This document shows positions 21,701 to 34,058 of a stretch of DNA of 64,000 bases, piece after piece (positions within the stretch are counted from its first letter, which is position 1; each line of letters begins with the position of its first letter). Under the pieces are notes generated by a model. That model was given only the letters and a program-made list of their open reading frames with translations. It did not search any database and had not been told where the DNA came from. The stretch is taken from the NCBI GenBank assembly GCA_000708835.1, contig DF236979.1, positions 124,001 through 188,000 on the forward strand, given 5' to 3'. The translations under genes and the position numbers were made by a program. This stretch comes from Klebsormidium nitens. Lineage: Eukaryota; Streptophyta; Klebsormidiophyceae; Klebsormidiales; Klebsormidiaceae.

Positions 21701-24700
21701 CAGGCAACGGCACTTTGTCGGATTCGTTGCCTGTCCGAATCAAGAGCCTCGGGACATGGGTCCTGACCAAGGTTGGCACTGCATGAAGCGAATGCATAAA
21801 TCCGAACCTAGCAGAAACGGAGCTCGAGGAACTCATCCGAAACGGGCCGAGAATCGACAAAACGCAAAGGAGGGACTAAGACCCCAAGCGGGTACTTTGT
21901 GAAAGCGGGGCACCTCAAGAAGTTTCTCGGAAGTCAACCGAGATGTTGAAACCAGGTGTCCTTTCTTCGATAGCAGTCCAACAGCAACGGACTTCGTCGT
22001 CATCCTGTAAGTGTCAGAATGCATTCTCCACGAGTGTAAACATGCAGAAGGTAACAATCTAGGTCTGGTCTCCCGCACATTTTCGACCCAGAACAACTTG
22101 AAAGCTCTAGTTAAAAATTCCTTACCTCCCGCTCTAGTTCCCGGCACACGAGAGCCGTCCTCCAGCGCAGGTGCACTTTCGACACGCTGACGTCAGTGTA
22201 GATATGGTCGCCGACGTACATCGTCTCGTCGCCCGAGAATCCGAGCGCCTTCTCGACCATGTGAGCGCTCCCGCCGCAGTAGAGCCCACCTGAATTTTCG
22301 GGACAAAGGATCAGTTGGTGTTAAGGGTTTGCATTAAAATAACATTGGGGAACGTATGTGTTAAAAATTATTGTTTCGTCGCCCGAGAATCCGAGCCGCT
22401 CCTCCACCATGTGAGCGCTCCCGCCGCAATAAAGGCCACCTTGATTTTCAGAAGGAAGGACCAGTTCGTGAAGAAGGTTTGCTTAAAATATTCTACAGAA
22501 GAAGCTCGTATCGTTGTAAAGCTCAGCGCCTTCACCATGTGAGCGCTTCCGCCGCAATAGAGCCTACCTTGTTTTCGAAACAATGGAGTTAGTTCATAAA
22601 GAGTGTATGCAAAAAATATTATATTAGAAGTTTTCAGAAGAAGGTTGTATCGTTGCCAAAACCTTAAGCGTCTTCTCCACAATATGAGCGCTTCCGCCGC
22701 AATAGAGCCCACCTTGACATTGAGAAAAAAGGTTATTTAGAAACGAGATCTGCATTACGCAAACTCAGGAAACTTAAGTTTTGCAATAAGATTGTGTCGT
22801 TGCCCAAAATGCACAGCGCCTTCTTTACCATATGAGCGCTTCCGCCCGCAACAGAATCAGGTCGCGAAGACTCTTTGCATGCAGTAAATTCAGCAAACAT
22901 TTCGACCAGAAGAACAATTGTGCCTTTGCCTGAGAAGCCGAGCGGCTTGTCTTAGATGCGAACGCTTCGCCCGCAATACAAATCGCCTAGGCAACTGGAA
23001 CAGGCTGATCAAGAACTGACTAATTCTGTGTCTTGTTTGTGTACCCCCTAGCGTGCAGATCTGGTGTCCCGTCAATTATAGAATCAAAACACGTGGACTT
23101 CTGCCGCAATACAACCGCCTTGTACATTCGGAATAGACCGAAGTTAGCAACACGATTCGCAGGGTTATGACCCTTGCGCCGAATCAGTGTGAGCATGCCA
23201 GAGGAATCTCGTCTTCCAACCGTGTGGGCACTCCTCTGCGGAGCGGCAATGTATTGAAAACATGATCACTTGGAGTTTGAAGCACTTCACAATCTCAAGC
23301 TGTGGACGCACACGAGTGGTAAAACCCGAGAGAGCGAGCAAGCCCTATTTGCCATGTTAGATGGTTCGCAGGAACGGCGGGGTGGATCATTCCTTTAGAG
23401 GGTGTGCCTGCTCGAAAGGAGGTAAAAGACATCTCTAAGAAAACGCTGAAAAGGTAACAAAGTCTGTCAAGCGCTAAGGGCTTTGCTCAGAATTCATAAG
23501 AATGCCAAATGAAATGGAGAAATAAGCCGCCGCTCACCTGAGACTGCCTTGAAGCACGGCCTCATAAGCCCATCCTCCGTGACCACTTCGTACAAGGGAT
23601 GGTTCTTCTGGAAGAAGTCGGGCTTGCGTGCCGAGATGATAACCTGGCATAAAAGCAACGGACGGCTCAGAACGTGCTGTCGACGGGTCGCTGGCATTTA
23701 CTTTGCTCTTGCCACCTGTCGTTGCTTCTTTCGAAGGAGCTCTATTGGTGTTTAATGTGTGGATAGCCACCCTTAACTTCTTCCAGAGGTCAGAGTCGGC
23801 TTTTGTGAGGGGACCCGGAGTCCAATCGTGACAAAACCTTCAAAGATCGGATATTTCTGTACATCCTTATTGGGACAGATAGAAACACTTTGGGTTGACT
23901 TGCGTTCATGCAGCGATATCTGCCGGTCTAATAACCAAAAGCTGTCCTTGGTTTTCACGCTTCCGTGCAATAGAACCACGGTTGATCCAGACAACCTTGC
24001 TCGCAACTCCCGACAGCACGAGAAGTCCGGCCATTATGTTCAGTGTGAGCGAAGACGGAGATTGGAAGACTCACAACCAGCAGCTATTGCAAGCAAGCAT
24101 CCGCCAAAATCAGCATGCAAGAAATCATCTACGGGGGGAAATTCGCATTAAACAATACTAGGACACAGAGAGAATGACGTCTAACCATGTCAAAGAGGTC
24201 CCGCCAGACCATGCCTTTCGGCAGGAACCGGTCGAACGAGTGCGACATCATTTTGCTGGTGTACTGGTAGTCGCTGTTAGTGATCAGCAGCAATCGCTTC
24301 CCCGCCTGCTTCTGGTCCAACAGCGTGGTGGGTAGGTCGGGGTCCAACTCGACGTAACGCTCTGCAGGCAGACAAGGTGTGGCGTTACGCAGATACTTAG
24401 GTGTTCCAAATCCGAGGCCATGCCGTGAGGGCTCTCTAAATTAGCATCTTTTCCAAGCAGCGTGATATGTATGTTAAGTGTTACGACTTCAAGTTTCGCT
24501 TCTTGCAGAAAATACAGTAAGGAAAGTTGCATCATTCAAAGGTCGGAACTACAACACTCGGATTGAACCTTTGCAAACGATAAATTTTGACCGGTTCTGG
24601 GCCCCGATAAACAGACGAGGCACTTCGCACGATTGCCTGACGAGATACGGTCTGATGCCGTTGGCTCTCCAACTATTCGTCAGAATCAAGACCACATTTT

Positions 24701-27700
24701 CGGAACTAATTCCATATAAAGGACCAATCTGGGCCGTCAGATCGCTCGCCGCAACTTCACCTGGGTCGTTGATAATTTCCGCTTTGAGCTGTCCCTCAAC
24801 GTGCGCTCGGAACAGGGCCTTCGCGACGACCTGATACAGGCCCTGGTAATCGGTGCGCCCAACGTCGGGAGGTAAGAGGCCCTCGTCTAGCCGGTCGACC
24901 ATCTGGCAACGAGAGCGGGATAGGTAAGGCAACGGCGATATCCATAAGGCATTTGCGGATTGGGTACGGTTTCTGCATTTTGGATGGGGCTTTTTGGAAG
25001 TTTGAGGAACTTCGATGAGTCGCACAAGGCGTTCCGAATCGGACCCTTCTGTTAACGAGAGGTCAACAAATTGGACGTGACCATTTGGAAAGAACCTCGC
25101 AGTTCGGCCACACGTTTGAATCAAGGTCATTGCCAATCAGTTTTAACGAAGAAATGTTGCTTCTTGGTTCCCTAACCAGATGCGGCAATTCAATTGCGGC
25201 TTTGTCGAATCCTTAATAGGATCCTTTGTCGGGCCAACAGAATTTTTCGACGTTTCTTTTTGCGTCAAGCATGCCCCTTGACAGCTCGATTCACAACGCT
25301 CGATTTGGGGCCGTACGATTGTCAGCAGCTGCCAAGCGGACGGCTCATAATGGCTTCAAGGTTCAAAGCTTGCAGAGTACTGTTCCGCAAACCAAAGCGA
25401 AGCAGAGCAGAGAGGGGCGTATTCCCACCTGCATGTACATGACTGCCTCGCTCACGCTGAACAGAGTGTTCAGAAACTCCCAGCGGCCCTCCTTGCGCAG
25501 GTCCACCAGCTCCCGCCCGTACACGTCGCTGCCCACGATAATAAAACACATGACGTGAGCATGACGTCAGACTCGGTAGCCAAGTCTCGCGGTTCGACCT
25601 CCGGGCACAGTTTCCACGGGTGGAGACCCTGGAGGCGGCGCCTCTCTTTGTAACAAAATGTGAGCGACACACAGCCAAGCGGCTTGAGCTCAAATCAAGG
25701 AAAGCTGAGTCTGAAGCGCGTGTCAGGACATTCGTAAGAAGAGGGGTTTTCAGCAGGCAACTCGAATTAGGCAAGCCTGTCAGCCGAACCCTCGCCGTGT
25801 TCCTTCAACACACCAGACACCGTTCGATGGATCGACGTAGACCATCTGCATCACAGAAGACCTGATACTATTCGAACTAGTATGTCGAAAGATTGGGAGC
25901 TCACCTGATTGCCCGGTTGCTGAGCATGCGCGTCCCGTGCATGGCCCTCTTGACGTACCCGAACCGGTCCGCCTTCACCAGATTGCCCCGCTCCTTGTCC
26001 ATGATCAAGCCCCGAATTACCTGGGATGTGCGATGGAGCAGATGAGCATTTGACACACGAAGTCAGTGACCAGGCTACTGACGTGGCAGCCATCAGCACT
26101 GAAGATGGTCAGCCAATCCGGTCCTGGACAGGTTGAAAACGATGCAATCATGTAATAGTCGGACTATTCATGATGATAAACGCTGACAAAGAAGCTGTCC
26201 AGATTTCGGAAAAGCTTGTGCTGAAACAACTGAACCCTCACAGGCTCTTCAGCGCAAGCGGTCCAGTGAGGAGCCCCAAACGACAGTTCACAATAGCTCA
26301 CGAATCGGGCTAGAATGTTCCAAAGAGGAGACAAGTTCAATTAGGACGCATTCACCAGAGTTAGGCGTAACGAGGGATCCGGAAGCGAGAAAGCGTCTTT
26401 ATGTCGGACCACAAGTCTTTGCTAAAGATGACTCACCAAGCAATCTTGTGACAGGTGAAGAAAAGGCGCTGATATTACGGCTTACCAGGTCCGGGTCAAA
26501 TTCCAGACCCTCAACGGGGTACCCCAGCCGCCGCAGGTTATCCATGCCGTACTCATACGCTCGCCCCTCCCACTGCCGCACGTTGTAGTGTATAAGCGTG
26601 TAGTCCATGTCATAGCCTATGGTCGTAATGGAGCGCAGATTGACGGTGCGGCTGCAGAAGATGCCGCGCGACGCCTGCCCCTGCGGGAAGTGCGTCTGCG
26701 CAGGAAAACAAAGCGCCCACGCTATGAAATCGCAAAAACTGGCCTTCTTCTGTTTCCTTCTCCAAAAGGGCGGCGCACGATATCGAGTTGCCGGTCTTGT
26801 CATCATGACTTCTCTCTGCATAGAAGCCAGAGAAGTCCAAAGACACATCTGCGTCTGTTTCACTTGCCGTGAAATGGGGGCTTTGTTTTCATTGTTGCTC
26901 TAATTCTAGTATCTCCATTGCCTAGCAACTTACATGAGTATGACGTCGGGTACCTTTCTGGTTGAATTTTTGGAGATCTTCCCGGTGCTCAGACCCATCA
27001 TTGAAGGATTGCAAAACCCTTCGGATCCTGCACTACTGGAGTGTGTGCTTGATACTCAAATGTCTAAGAAGTTCGGATTCAAGACAACATTCTGAATCAT
27101 CCTTTGGAGCTTTCAAGCACACACTAATAAAGTGAACGTTTGTGTGGCATGCCAATGCAAAAGTCGCTATAGCTGTGCTTTATGATCTGTCAGATCTGCC
27201 AGCCTTTATCATTGAGCATTCGTGATCGACCTGTCCGATCCGAAGGTGGCATAATTATAGTCACAACAGTATCCGAGGCCCTTACCGGCAGTCCCAAGTT
27301 CCGGAGCATGTTCTCTGCTTTCTCCGCCTCAGCGGCTGCTTCCTTCTCAGAGCTCAGATCCACGTCATCGAACTTGCCTGCATGTAGAAGGGAGTCAAGC
27401 TTCAGTCCGCAGAAGTCGTAAAAACTCTAAGCAAATTGTTTCCGTCATACTCTGATTCCGGAACCCGAGCAGATAGGGAGAGGGTTGGCAAAAGTGCGTG
27501 TCCAGAAGAAAACCAGAGAAACAGTCTAAAATCTGCACAACTTTCTGCATCGACGACACATTTTGTGGTCTGTTAGTTCGATAAGTGGAGGGTAAAGTAA
27601 GGGAATCAAGAAGGAAGGAGAAGCTCAACGCAAGTGGGAAAAGGGCACTTATTTTTAATTCCTTTCACTTCGAATCTCTATTCTGGGCCTGCCAATGCTT

Positions 27701-28899
27701 CAACATTATTTTTGCACTGGTAAGAGGCCTGCATCGAGTTTCCAACCTGGAAACCTTCTGGAAGTTTACAGCAATGACCAAACAGCTCATAGTCACGCAT
27801 TGATCAGGACGTGATGTAGTAAAAACAAAGACCTTTCAGAGTCATCCTTTAAAGGTATGGATCATGCCCAAATCTGGATGAAGGGCGTACGTTTGTCAAG
27901 TGCGCGAAACTTACGGAGCCATGGTGTCCGTATGTCCCGCATATTCATATCAAACTTGGTGCTCTCCCCCAGGTAATCCACGCCCGCATCCTTCGAACTC
28001 TCCACCACGTAGAAAACATCGTCCGGAGGGGGGACTGACCCCGAGCTTCCTGACCCCCCGCCTGAGCCCACTGTCGCACCCAACTTTGCGCTTTGGCCTC
28101 CGTTAGCTCCACCACCTACTTCTCCCTCCTTCTGCCCCGCAGCCAATGAGTGGCTGCCACCTGGCGCGGCACCGCCACTTCCGTTCTTTCTACCCCCGTC
28201 CTCGGCACCCTGTAACTCCGCTTCCGAAGCCCCGTTCCCCTCCCCCCCGTCTTTGTTCCACCCATGCTTCAACCCCAGAACCGCGGCATCTTCCCGCGTC
28301 TCCTCGTCGCCAAAGCCCTCATCCTTGTTCTTCTCCGCGTCTAGTTTCAGCTCCTCGACTTCCAGCCCGAGCGGCGGCTTCCGGCTCGTCTCCAAGAGGC
28401 TCTCGAAGAACGCCGCGCCGCCGTCGCTCATAGTCCCTGGCGGCGTCTGCTTGTCGCTGCTGTCGGAGCTCGACGAGCAACGGACGCTGGGAGATCTCTG
28501 CTTCGCGCTACTGCCCGCATTGCTCAATGAGCGATGCCTGAAAGATCTGTGGTTCTTGTGACTGTTTCCCTGGCCCTGCGCTACAGTTTCCCGCCAATGT
28601 TGACTTGGGAGCCCAATTGTATTCGCAACTCCCACGAACTCATTGGAAGCGACGGGATTGCAGTAGGGTGTATTTGTGAGAGCAGAGCTGGGCTTCAATT
28701 GGGCATTGCTCCTTGTAGAAGTAAAACGCATGACAAAATTAGAAGAAGTTCCCATGAAGGAAGAACAGCCATCAGCTTTGGTACTACAACGACGGGGGCT
28801 GAGGTTTGCGTTGGGTTTCCGAGGCCCCCCTCCGAACACTGATGGTGCTACAGAGAGCACCTCCGGAAACTGTAGGCAGGCGGCCCATGTCAGAGCCAT
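18739..28899 (-). CDS. HAD-superfamily 5'-nucleotidase (subfamily IG, NT5DC type), probably plastid-targeted
   Basis: Fourteen minus-strand exons: 28899-27915, 27377-27286, 26695-26486, 26020-25905, 25528-25429, 24902-24761, 24361-24186, 23643-23538, 22289-22126, 21536-21402, 20805-20675, 19978-19916, 19453-19375, 18906-18739. The phases close to 888 residues. Family members dephosphorylate nucleoside monophosphates such as IMP and GMP. Seen: motif [12 protein letters not shown] (Asp388 nucleophile, Asp390), the [20 protein letters not shown] segment (432-451), motif [14 protein letters not shown] in exon 7, the [20 protein letters not shown] region, and motif [17 protein letters not shown] in exon 9. 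Further downstream are [28 protein letters not shown], and [18 protein letters not shown] followed by SLAHDR. The first 328 residues are unusual: a Ser/Arg-rich start like a transit peptide, then a long Gly/Ser/acidic low-complexity stretch. Introns 8 and 9 carry exon-edge copies. Confidence 0.94.
21585..21675 (-). repeat. Decayed copy of the 5' edge of 5'-nucleotidase exon 10
   Basis: Plus-strand CTGGTTCATCAGCTGCATCA (21592) and the bases up to ATCCACCTGCCACGTCAG match exon 10 with its acceptor (CTGGTTCATCAGCTGCACCA at 21478, then GTCCACCTGCAACGTCAG). On the minus strand the copy reads [20 protein letters not shown] against the exon's [20 protein letters not shown]. It lies upstream of the exon in transcription order and has no matching 3' half. 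Several CACGTCAGC repeats follow it. Confidence 0.88.
22370..23262 (-). repeat. Seven-copy tandem array of the 5' edge of 5'-nucleotidase exon 9 with its acceptor and adjoining intron
   Basis: The working exon has TGAGCGCTCCCGCCGCAGTA at 22262 on the plus strand. Related segments recur with this landmark near 22411, 22539, 22684, 22832, 22958, 23092 and 23224, so spacing is about 126-150 bp. Each unit holds roughly the first 60-80 bases of the exon, the acceptor, and about 60-70 bases of the preceding intron, which also align between copies (for example AGGTTTGCTTAAAATATT against GGGTTTGCATTAAAATAA). The copy next to the exon agrees at about nine bases in ten by eye and still reads [20 protein letters not shown]. 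Copies farther away are progressively more diverged, and the last two are barely recognisable. Confidence 0.93.
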
Positions 28900-29754
28900 T
28901 GCGTGCGTTGCACGACTTACGACCAGAAACCCATACTGCTATTGGGAGACAGCCTTCGACTTGGACGTCCAAGAAATCAAGCAAAGGGCCTCAATCCCTT
29001 CGCTTACGCGCAGGAGCATGATAGCGGGCGATGTAGCTGGTCCATGCCCCTTCGATCGAGAAACCCCGTTGAAGCTCGTACATTTCAAAAATGTTTACAC
29101 GCATAGGACAAGTGGCTTTACAAAGTATGTTTCTGAACGCCAGCCCGGTCGATCCATCGTGACCTCCTTGCAGAATCAACCAATAGTGTCTGAAAGAGGC
29201 AAAGCCCTCAATCAGTGCCAGCTCCACAAAAGGTGGAACCTGTCTACCTGCTAATCTCTACTCCCCCTCAAGTTCAACAGGATACCCGGCCGTGAATGCG
29301 GTGTGGTCGGATTGCTGTGGAGAGTGGCGCGAAGATAACTTCTGATCAAGGGAATCTTCTTTTCTCGAACTAGCCGGGGCGAGAGCAATCGCAGAATCTC
29401 CGAAATTGGTGAATTGCAGCCGTCGGTTGGTCTGCAGTGTGGATATCGACGGTTTTGAGTCGAGCTGATGGACTTAAAAGTGCCGGCCGCCCTGGGCCGT
29501 ACTTAAATTTACAGACACAGCATGAGTGTAAATCTGTTCTCGCAGTCACGAAGTGAGATAACAAAGGAATGCTGGGGTCTCGAGTCGTGCTACCTTAGCC
29601 TAGGTACCGTAGCACTTCGAAAGCAGAGCTCTGAATCTAGCTGTAATCCCTTCAATCCGATCCGCTACTAAGGGACTCCCTTGCTTCAGCAAAACAGGGA
29701 GCTCTTGCATGTGAGTCTGACAGGGGCAACAGGGGCCAACTTCTAACCGTCGCC
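28900..29754. promoter_or_regulatory. Shared upstream region of the 5'-nucleotidase (-) and LITAF (+) genes
   Basis: The two start codons point away from each other across 855 bp, so both promoters lie here. No TATA box or named motif stands out. No reading frame in it is supported as a gene. Confidence 0.5.
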
Positions 29755-32700
29755 ATGACCACCCCAGCCGGCGCACCTGGTGTTTACAATCCCCCATTAG
29801 GGCCAGCTCCACCTGCAGCAACGGCTGTCCCCACAGTGCACAAGGAGGAAGCTTATGATGACATCCCCATTGCGCAGCCCGTAAATATGGGGCAGGGGGG
29901 TGCCCCTACTCCAGGGATGCCATACAATCAGGGGGGGCAGTATCCGGGGGAGCAGTTTCCGGTATGTATGTTTGGGATCAATGCTGTGACTTTTCCAGAT
30001 AGGTGAATTTGATTTTTGACGTGCTGATTGTCGAGGCATGCTGTTTGTTGGCTAGTGGTAGTTGCTTAAGGAAGCTTCAGTCCTGAGTTTACTCATGTTC
30101 TGTTGTGTGGATCGGGGTAAGAAAGACCATCTTTTGAAGGTTTGGTTCTTGACAGCTGTGCGAACTGCATATTAGGCACAGAGTGCGCTCAATATCACGC
30201 TTGATACGCTTAAGAGGAAAATCATTCTCGATGGAAAGATGTTTGAGCCACTTCCAGTTTTTCTATTGTTCTGTTCACGCTGTTTTAGGGGGATGTTATT
30301 TCTTCGGTTGCTTACTGCCTGAGGTGTCCGTCTCTGGTAAGAAGAGTAATCACCAGTTCCCTTCTTTGGGGAGATCGATATAATCTTGGATCTCGTCAAA
30401 ACTTCTGCGAGGCCAATACCTCTATGGGAAACGTGTTTTGTCGTTTCAACCCTGAGACATCCTTGAACACGAGAAAAGGCGATGCGATCGAACTTTTCGA
30501 CACAGTTCTATGCCGGACTTGCTTATCAGCTTCACATGTCTTTCACGCCACCTTGGTTCTGTGTTGCCACCCTAAGCACCCTTAGAAGAGTTGACCAAGA
30601 TATAAAGAGGGAGAGAAACAATTACTGCTCTATTTCAGATAGTCTTTGCATCTGGCATTTGACAATGACCTTTCTTGGACCGGCTACTAGTAATAGACCC
30701 CCGCATCTATCTCCCTTTCGTCTGAGCCCGCTTCGAATCTTGCGGAACATACTCAACATACAGAGCTTTCCTTGTCTTTCTTGTCTTTCCAAGTTACCAG
30801 TGATTACCACTTCCTGAGAACTGCTTAGCTCCGTCTCTCCTTATTCCGCAGCCTCAGACTGGTTATCCCCCTCAGCCGGCGCCACCCCCAGGTTACGGTG
30901 GTCACCCAGGCTACGGCTTCCCTCCCCCTGGATATGGCCCTGGATTGATCCCCCCTCAGCAGCAATTCCCCCCCCAGTACAAGGCTGGCATGGTGCCCGA
31001 AAACGCAATCGTAGGACCCCCTGGGAACCTGCCTTTGGCGTACACGTTCTTTGGCGACACAGAGGCGCCGTACCACTGCAAAAAGTGCGGGAAGAACGGC
31101 TTGTCGAGAATGGAGTAAGTCGCCGACGACTGTCTGTTTGACATGATCTACGGTGCTCGAGCCGACTTCATGCTCACTGACGTGAGACTTTGTCTTGCTG
31201 GATTATCTCTCTGCCTGACATATGGGCTTGGTTTTTCAAATCGATAAACGCTGTTCAAGTTGCTTCAAGGCAGTGAGCCAAAATTCACGTGTTGTCGTGC
31301 CAAGTGTGAGCCACAATGTGTTTGACCAACATCTCGTGTTCCAAAGCTTCACAAAAGGGGTTAAGACGAGTTCAATCTTGGCAGAGTGACCGATCGTCAC
31401 GAACCCCAACTCTTTCCACCCGAATTTCCGTTCTGTCATCCGCGCACCCGTGCCTTTGTTACTGAATCTGCCATGTTACATTTGATTACCTCCTCCCCCG
31501 GTAGTGTGCTCGTTTCTTGTTCCTTGAAGTTTCTTTTGGTGTTTCTTACGCCAACTTTTGGCAGGCTTTCAACATGTTTCAAGGGTAACTTCATTTTGCG
31601 GTGGCCTTCCGCGTCTGCAAGCTAACCGTCTTCAGTACGCTGTCCCATACTCGATTGCACTGATCGGCTTGTGGCAACAAGCGTCACAGATTAGACCAGA
31701 TACCGTGCACTAATTTTCAACCTTGTTTATCAGCTTTCCTGGATGACTGACATCCGCCAGCGCTTCAGACAAGTCTCATGTGAAGCCGTTTCAGACCTAT
31801 GGGCCACATGTTTCCGACCGCTGCTTTTGAAGGTCCCTTTTCTAATAGTGGACCTTTCAACTTTCTGTTCGGTCGAACGCAGCTTCCAAACGACATACAG
31901 TTTCGAGCCTTCTTCCTGCTGTGCCTTGAGTTCGATGCTCACATTCGGATCCCACCAACGCTCGGAACCCAATCGTCCCCGCCACTTCAGCGATTTCCGC
32001 ACTTACCCGTGATTCCCTACAACCTGAACAGATATCCACTCGTATCGGCTGGGATTGATAGAACAACTTGCTTGTGGGTGCAGGCACCATTTCAGCCTCG
32101 CGGCGTGCCTCGGTTGTGTTGTGACATTGGTTGGCGTCTGCTTCCTGCTGCCGTCCTGCGACTGCCTCTGGAGCAAAACGCACTACTGCATACACTGCGG
32201 CGAGAAGGTACGACTCCCAAGCTTTTGCGTTCCGTCGTGCATTGAAGCATTTTGGACCTTTCTATTAAGTTTCGACTGCCGTCAGCGTCATGGTTTCTGG
32301 CCCTTGAAAACCTATTTTTGAAGAGCGGTGTTATGGGGTCGCTCCGCTGCTTCCGCTGCGAAGAGAAGGTACGATTCCTCTGCCCTGCGTTCTACTCCAC
32401 AGGATAAACAATATAAATCCGGTTTTGGACCTCTCCTGTCCCCATTGGTTGGAGATTGAGGAACTTTTGGTTTGCAAATCCAGTCCTGGAAGAGCTTTGT
32501 CCACGAGTTTCCTTATACCTGATAGTGGTTCATTGTCGCCACCATTGCATTATGTCGTTGCTGTTAGCGGTGAGACTCAAGAGTTTGTAAGGCAGACACG
32601 GCTATTCAAGCGTTTGTGCAATTGTGTGGGTCGAAGCAGCAGCGTTACGGTGCTATTGTCATGGTGAGGAGAGCAGATTGTCTCTCCCAGCGGGGGGACA

Positions 32701-33020
32701 ATGGCACCCCTACAAGCACGCGCCTTTGCAAGCATCCTACGCCGCACCGAACGAAGCACAGGTCGCTTACGAAACGGCTGCAAGAGTTCAATTGCAAGTT
32801 TCAAAGGCTCCGACGTTGTATCTAGAGTCATTTCCGATGTTCGCAACCGACCACTTGAATTGCCCGCACCGTTTCTAAAGTTTGCTGGTCACGATTTTGA
32901 GTGATCACTTGCACTTTGCAGGTTGGAGTTCACGACAAGTCCGATCCGTGCCTGGTGGCTGACCCGCCGAATTACACTAAACTCAGCTACGCAGTGCCGG
33001 CGTCAGGTGGCAACCAATGA
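29755..33020 (+). CDS. LITAF-domain (zinc-ribbon, LPS-induced TNF factor-like) membrane-associated protein
   Basis: Four exons: 29755-29961, 30852-31114, 32084-32207, 32922-33020, giving 230 residues. The first half is rich in Pro, Gly, Gln and Tyr (GYPPQPAPPPGYGGHPGYGF), as in many LITAF proteins. The LITAF domain follows: CKKC near 145-148, a hydrophobic stretch LAACLGCVVTLVGVCFLLPS inside it, and YCIHCGEKVG closing the zinc site. This family binds zinc with two separated CxxC pairs and inserts the hydrophobic part monotopically into late endosome, Golgi or plasma membranes. The plant homologue (GILP) has been linked to cell-death control. The two halves of the zinc site are on separate exons. 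Intron 3 holds a copy of the end of exon 3. Confidence 0.94.
32270..32380 (+). repeat. Decayed copy of the 3' edge of LITAF exon 3 plus donor
   Basis: Downstream of exon 3, the segment ending TTCCGCTGCGAAGAGAAGGTACGATTCC at about 32353-32380 resembles the exon end and donor CATACACTGCGGCGAGAAGGTACGACTCC (32189-32217). Preceding bases (TTCGACTGCCGTCAGCGTCA) also echo TGCGACTGCCTCTGGAGC. The GAGAAG|GTACGA donor is intact. Confidence 0.75.
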
Positions 33021-34058
33021 CGTGGCGCATGGAAATCATGTAGACATCACAAGCTCCTAATATATAGGTAGACTGTTTTGAGGGGAGTACGTGTTTTACT
33101 GTACAGAGCCTTGTTTGCACGTATTGTAATCAGGAAGTAGTGCACGATATCTTTAACGTAGAGTCTGCGGAGGGTTGCGTCTAGGAGCCAAGAGGTGTTG
33201 GATCGAGGATTAAGCATTGAAGGGCGGCAGCGACTTTATTGCGGCAACAGTCAGACGTTTTGCTAGCCGTCATTGACAACATATCACGCGCGTCGACCTC
33301 ATGCTACTGCTTCCAGTGTAGTGAACCATTCGGCGCTCTGTAGACAAAATCTGAGCTAGAGATATCATGTACGGCATGTTCATGCCTATCTGTTTATACG
33401 CTAGTACAAGTCACTGTCATTTGCAGCAAATAGGATCCTCCAATCACTTGCGGAAACGCTAGATATACTATCAGGATCGCGCCGGCCATGTTAATATTGC
33501 CCACTTAGGCAATGTGCCACGTGGTACGTTACAGCTTATTGGTCAAGTTCAATGCTTTTGTGCTTGAAAATCGCATGAATACAGTAGCTACCAGACAGCG
33601 TTGACCACGTCATGTATGATTGAGTCTCAGAAAGCTGCATGCACTTCGGCGTGAGTCATCTTGGCCGGAGACGTATAAACTTAGTGGTTAGCTATCTGCG
33701 GATTAATTGCAATATCTTGCTGATAAACATGCACACATGCACCACATCATTGTCTCGGAATCAAGCTAGTCGTGTGCATGAATCATTGAATGCATGTTCA
33801 GTGAGTCCAGCCTGCGTGCTCATGCCGTGTCCAGCGGCTGCCGCGCGCACGTGTGACTCTCCAATCTTGTTAACGGCCGGCCTACTAGTAGGGCATGTTG
33901 CGATGATTTGATTCAATTGGATCGATCAAGGAAGACAGAGTATGCATGAGACATGCATGTTGCAACCATCCACTCAAACGAGAAGTGCCTGCAGTTGCTA
34001 TGTAGCAGCCCATGCTAGATTGCCGCCTAGGATTGGGTCCGTAGATTCTGCCCCTATG
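33021..34058. other. Spacer between convergent LITAF and MORN genes
   Basis: A 1-kb, relatively A+T-rich stretch with several ATGCATG palindromes. It must contain the 3' ends of both transcripts. No coding frame or RNA gene is supported. Confidence 0.6.
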
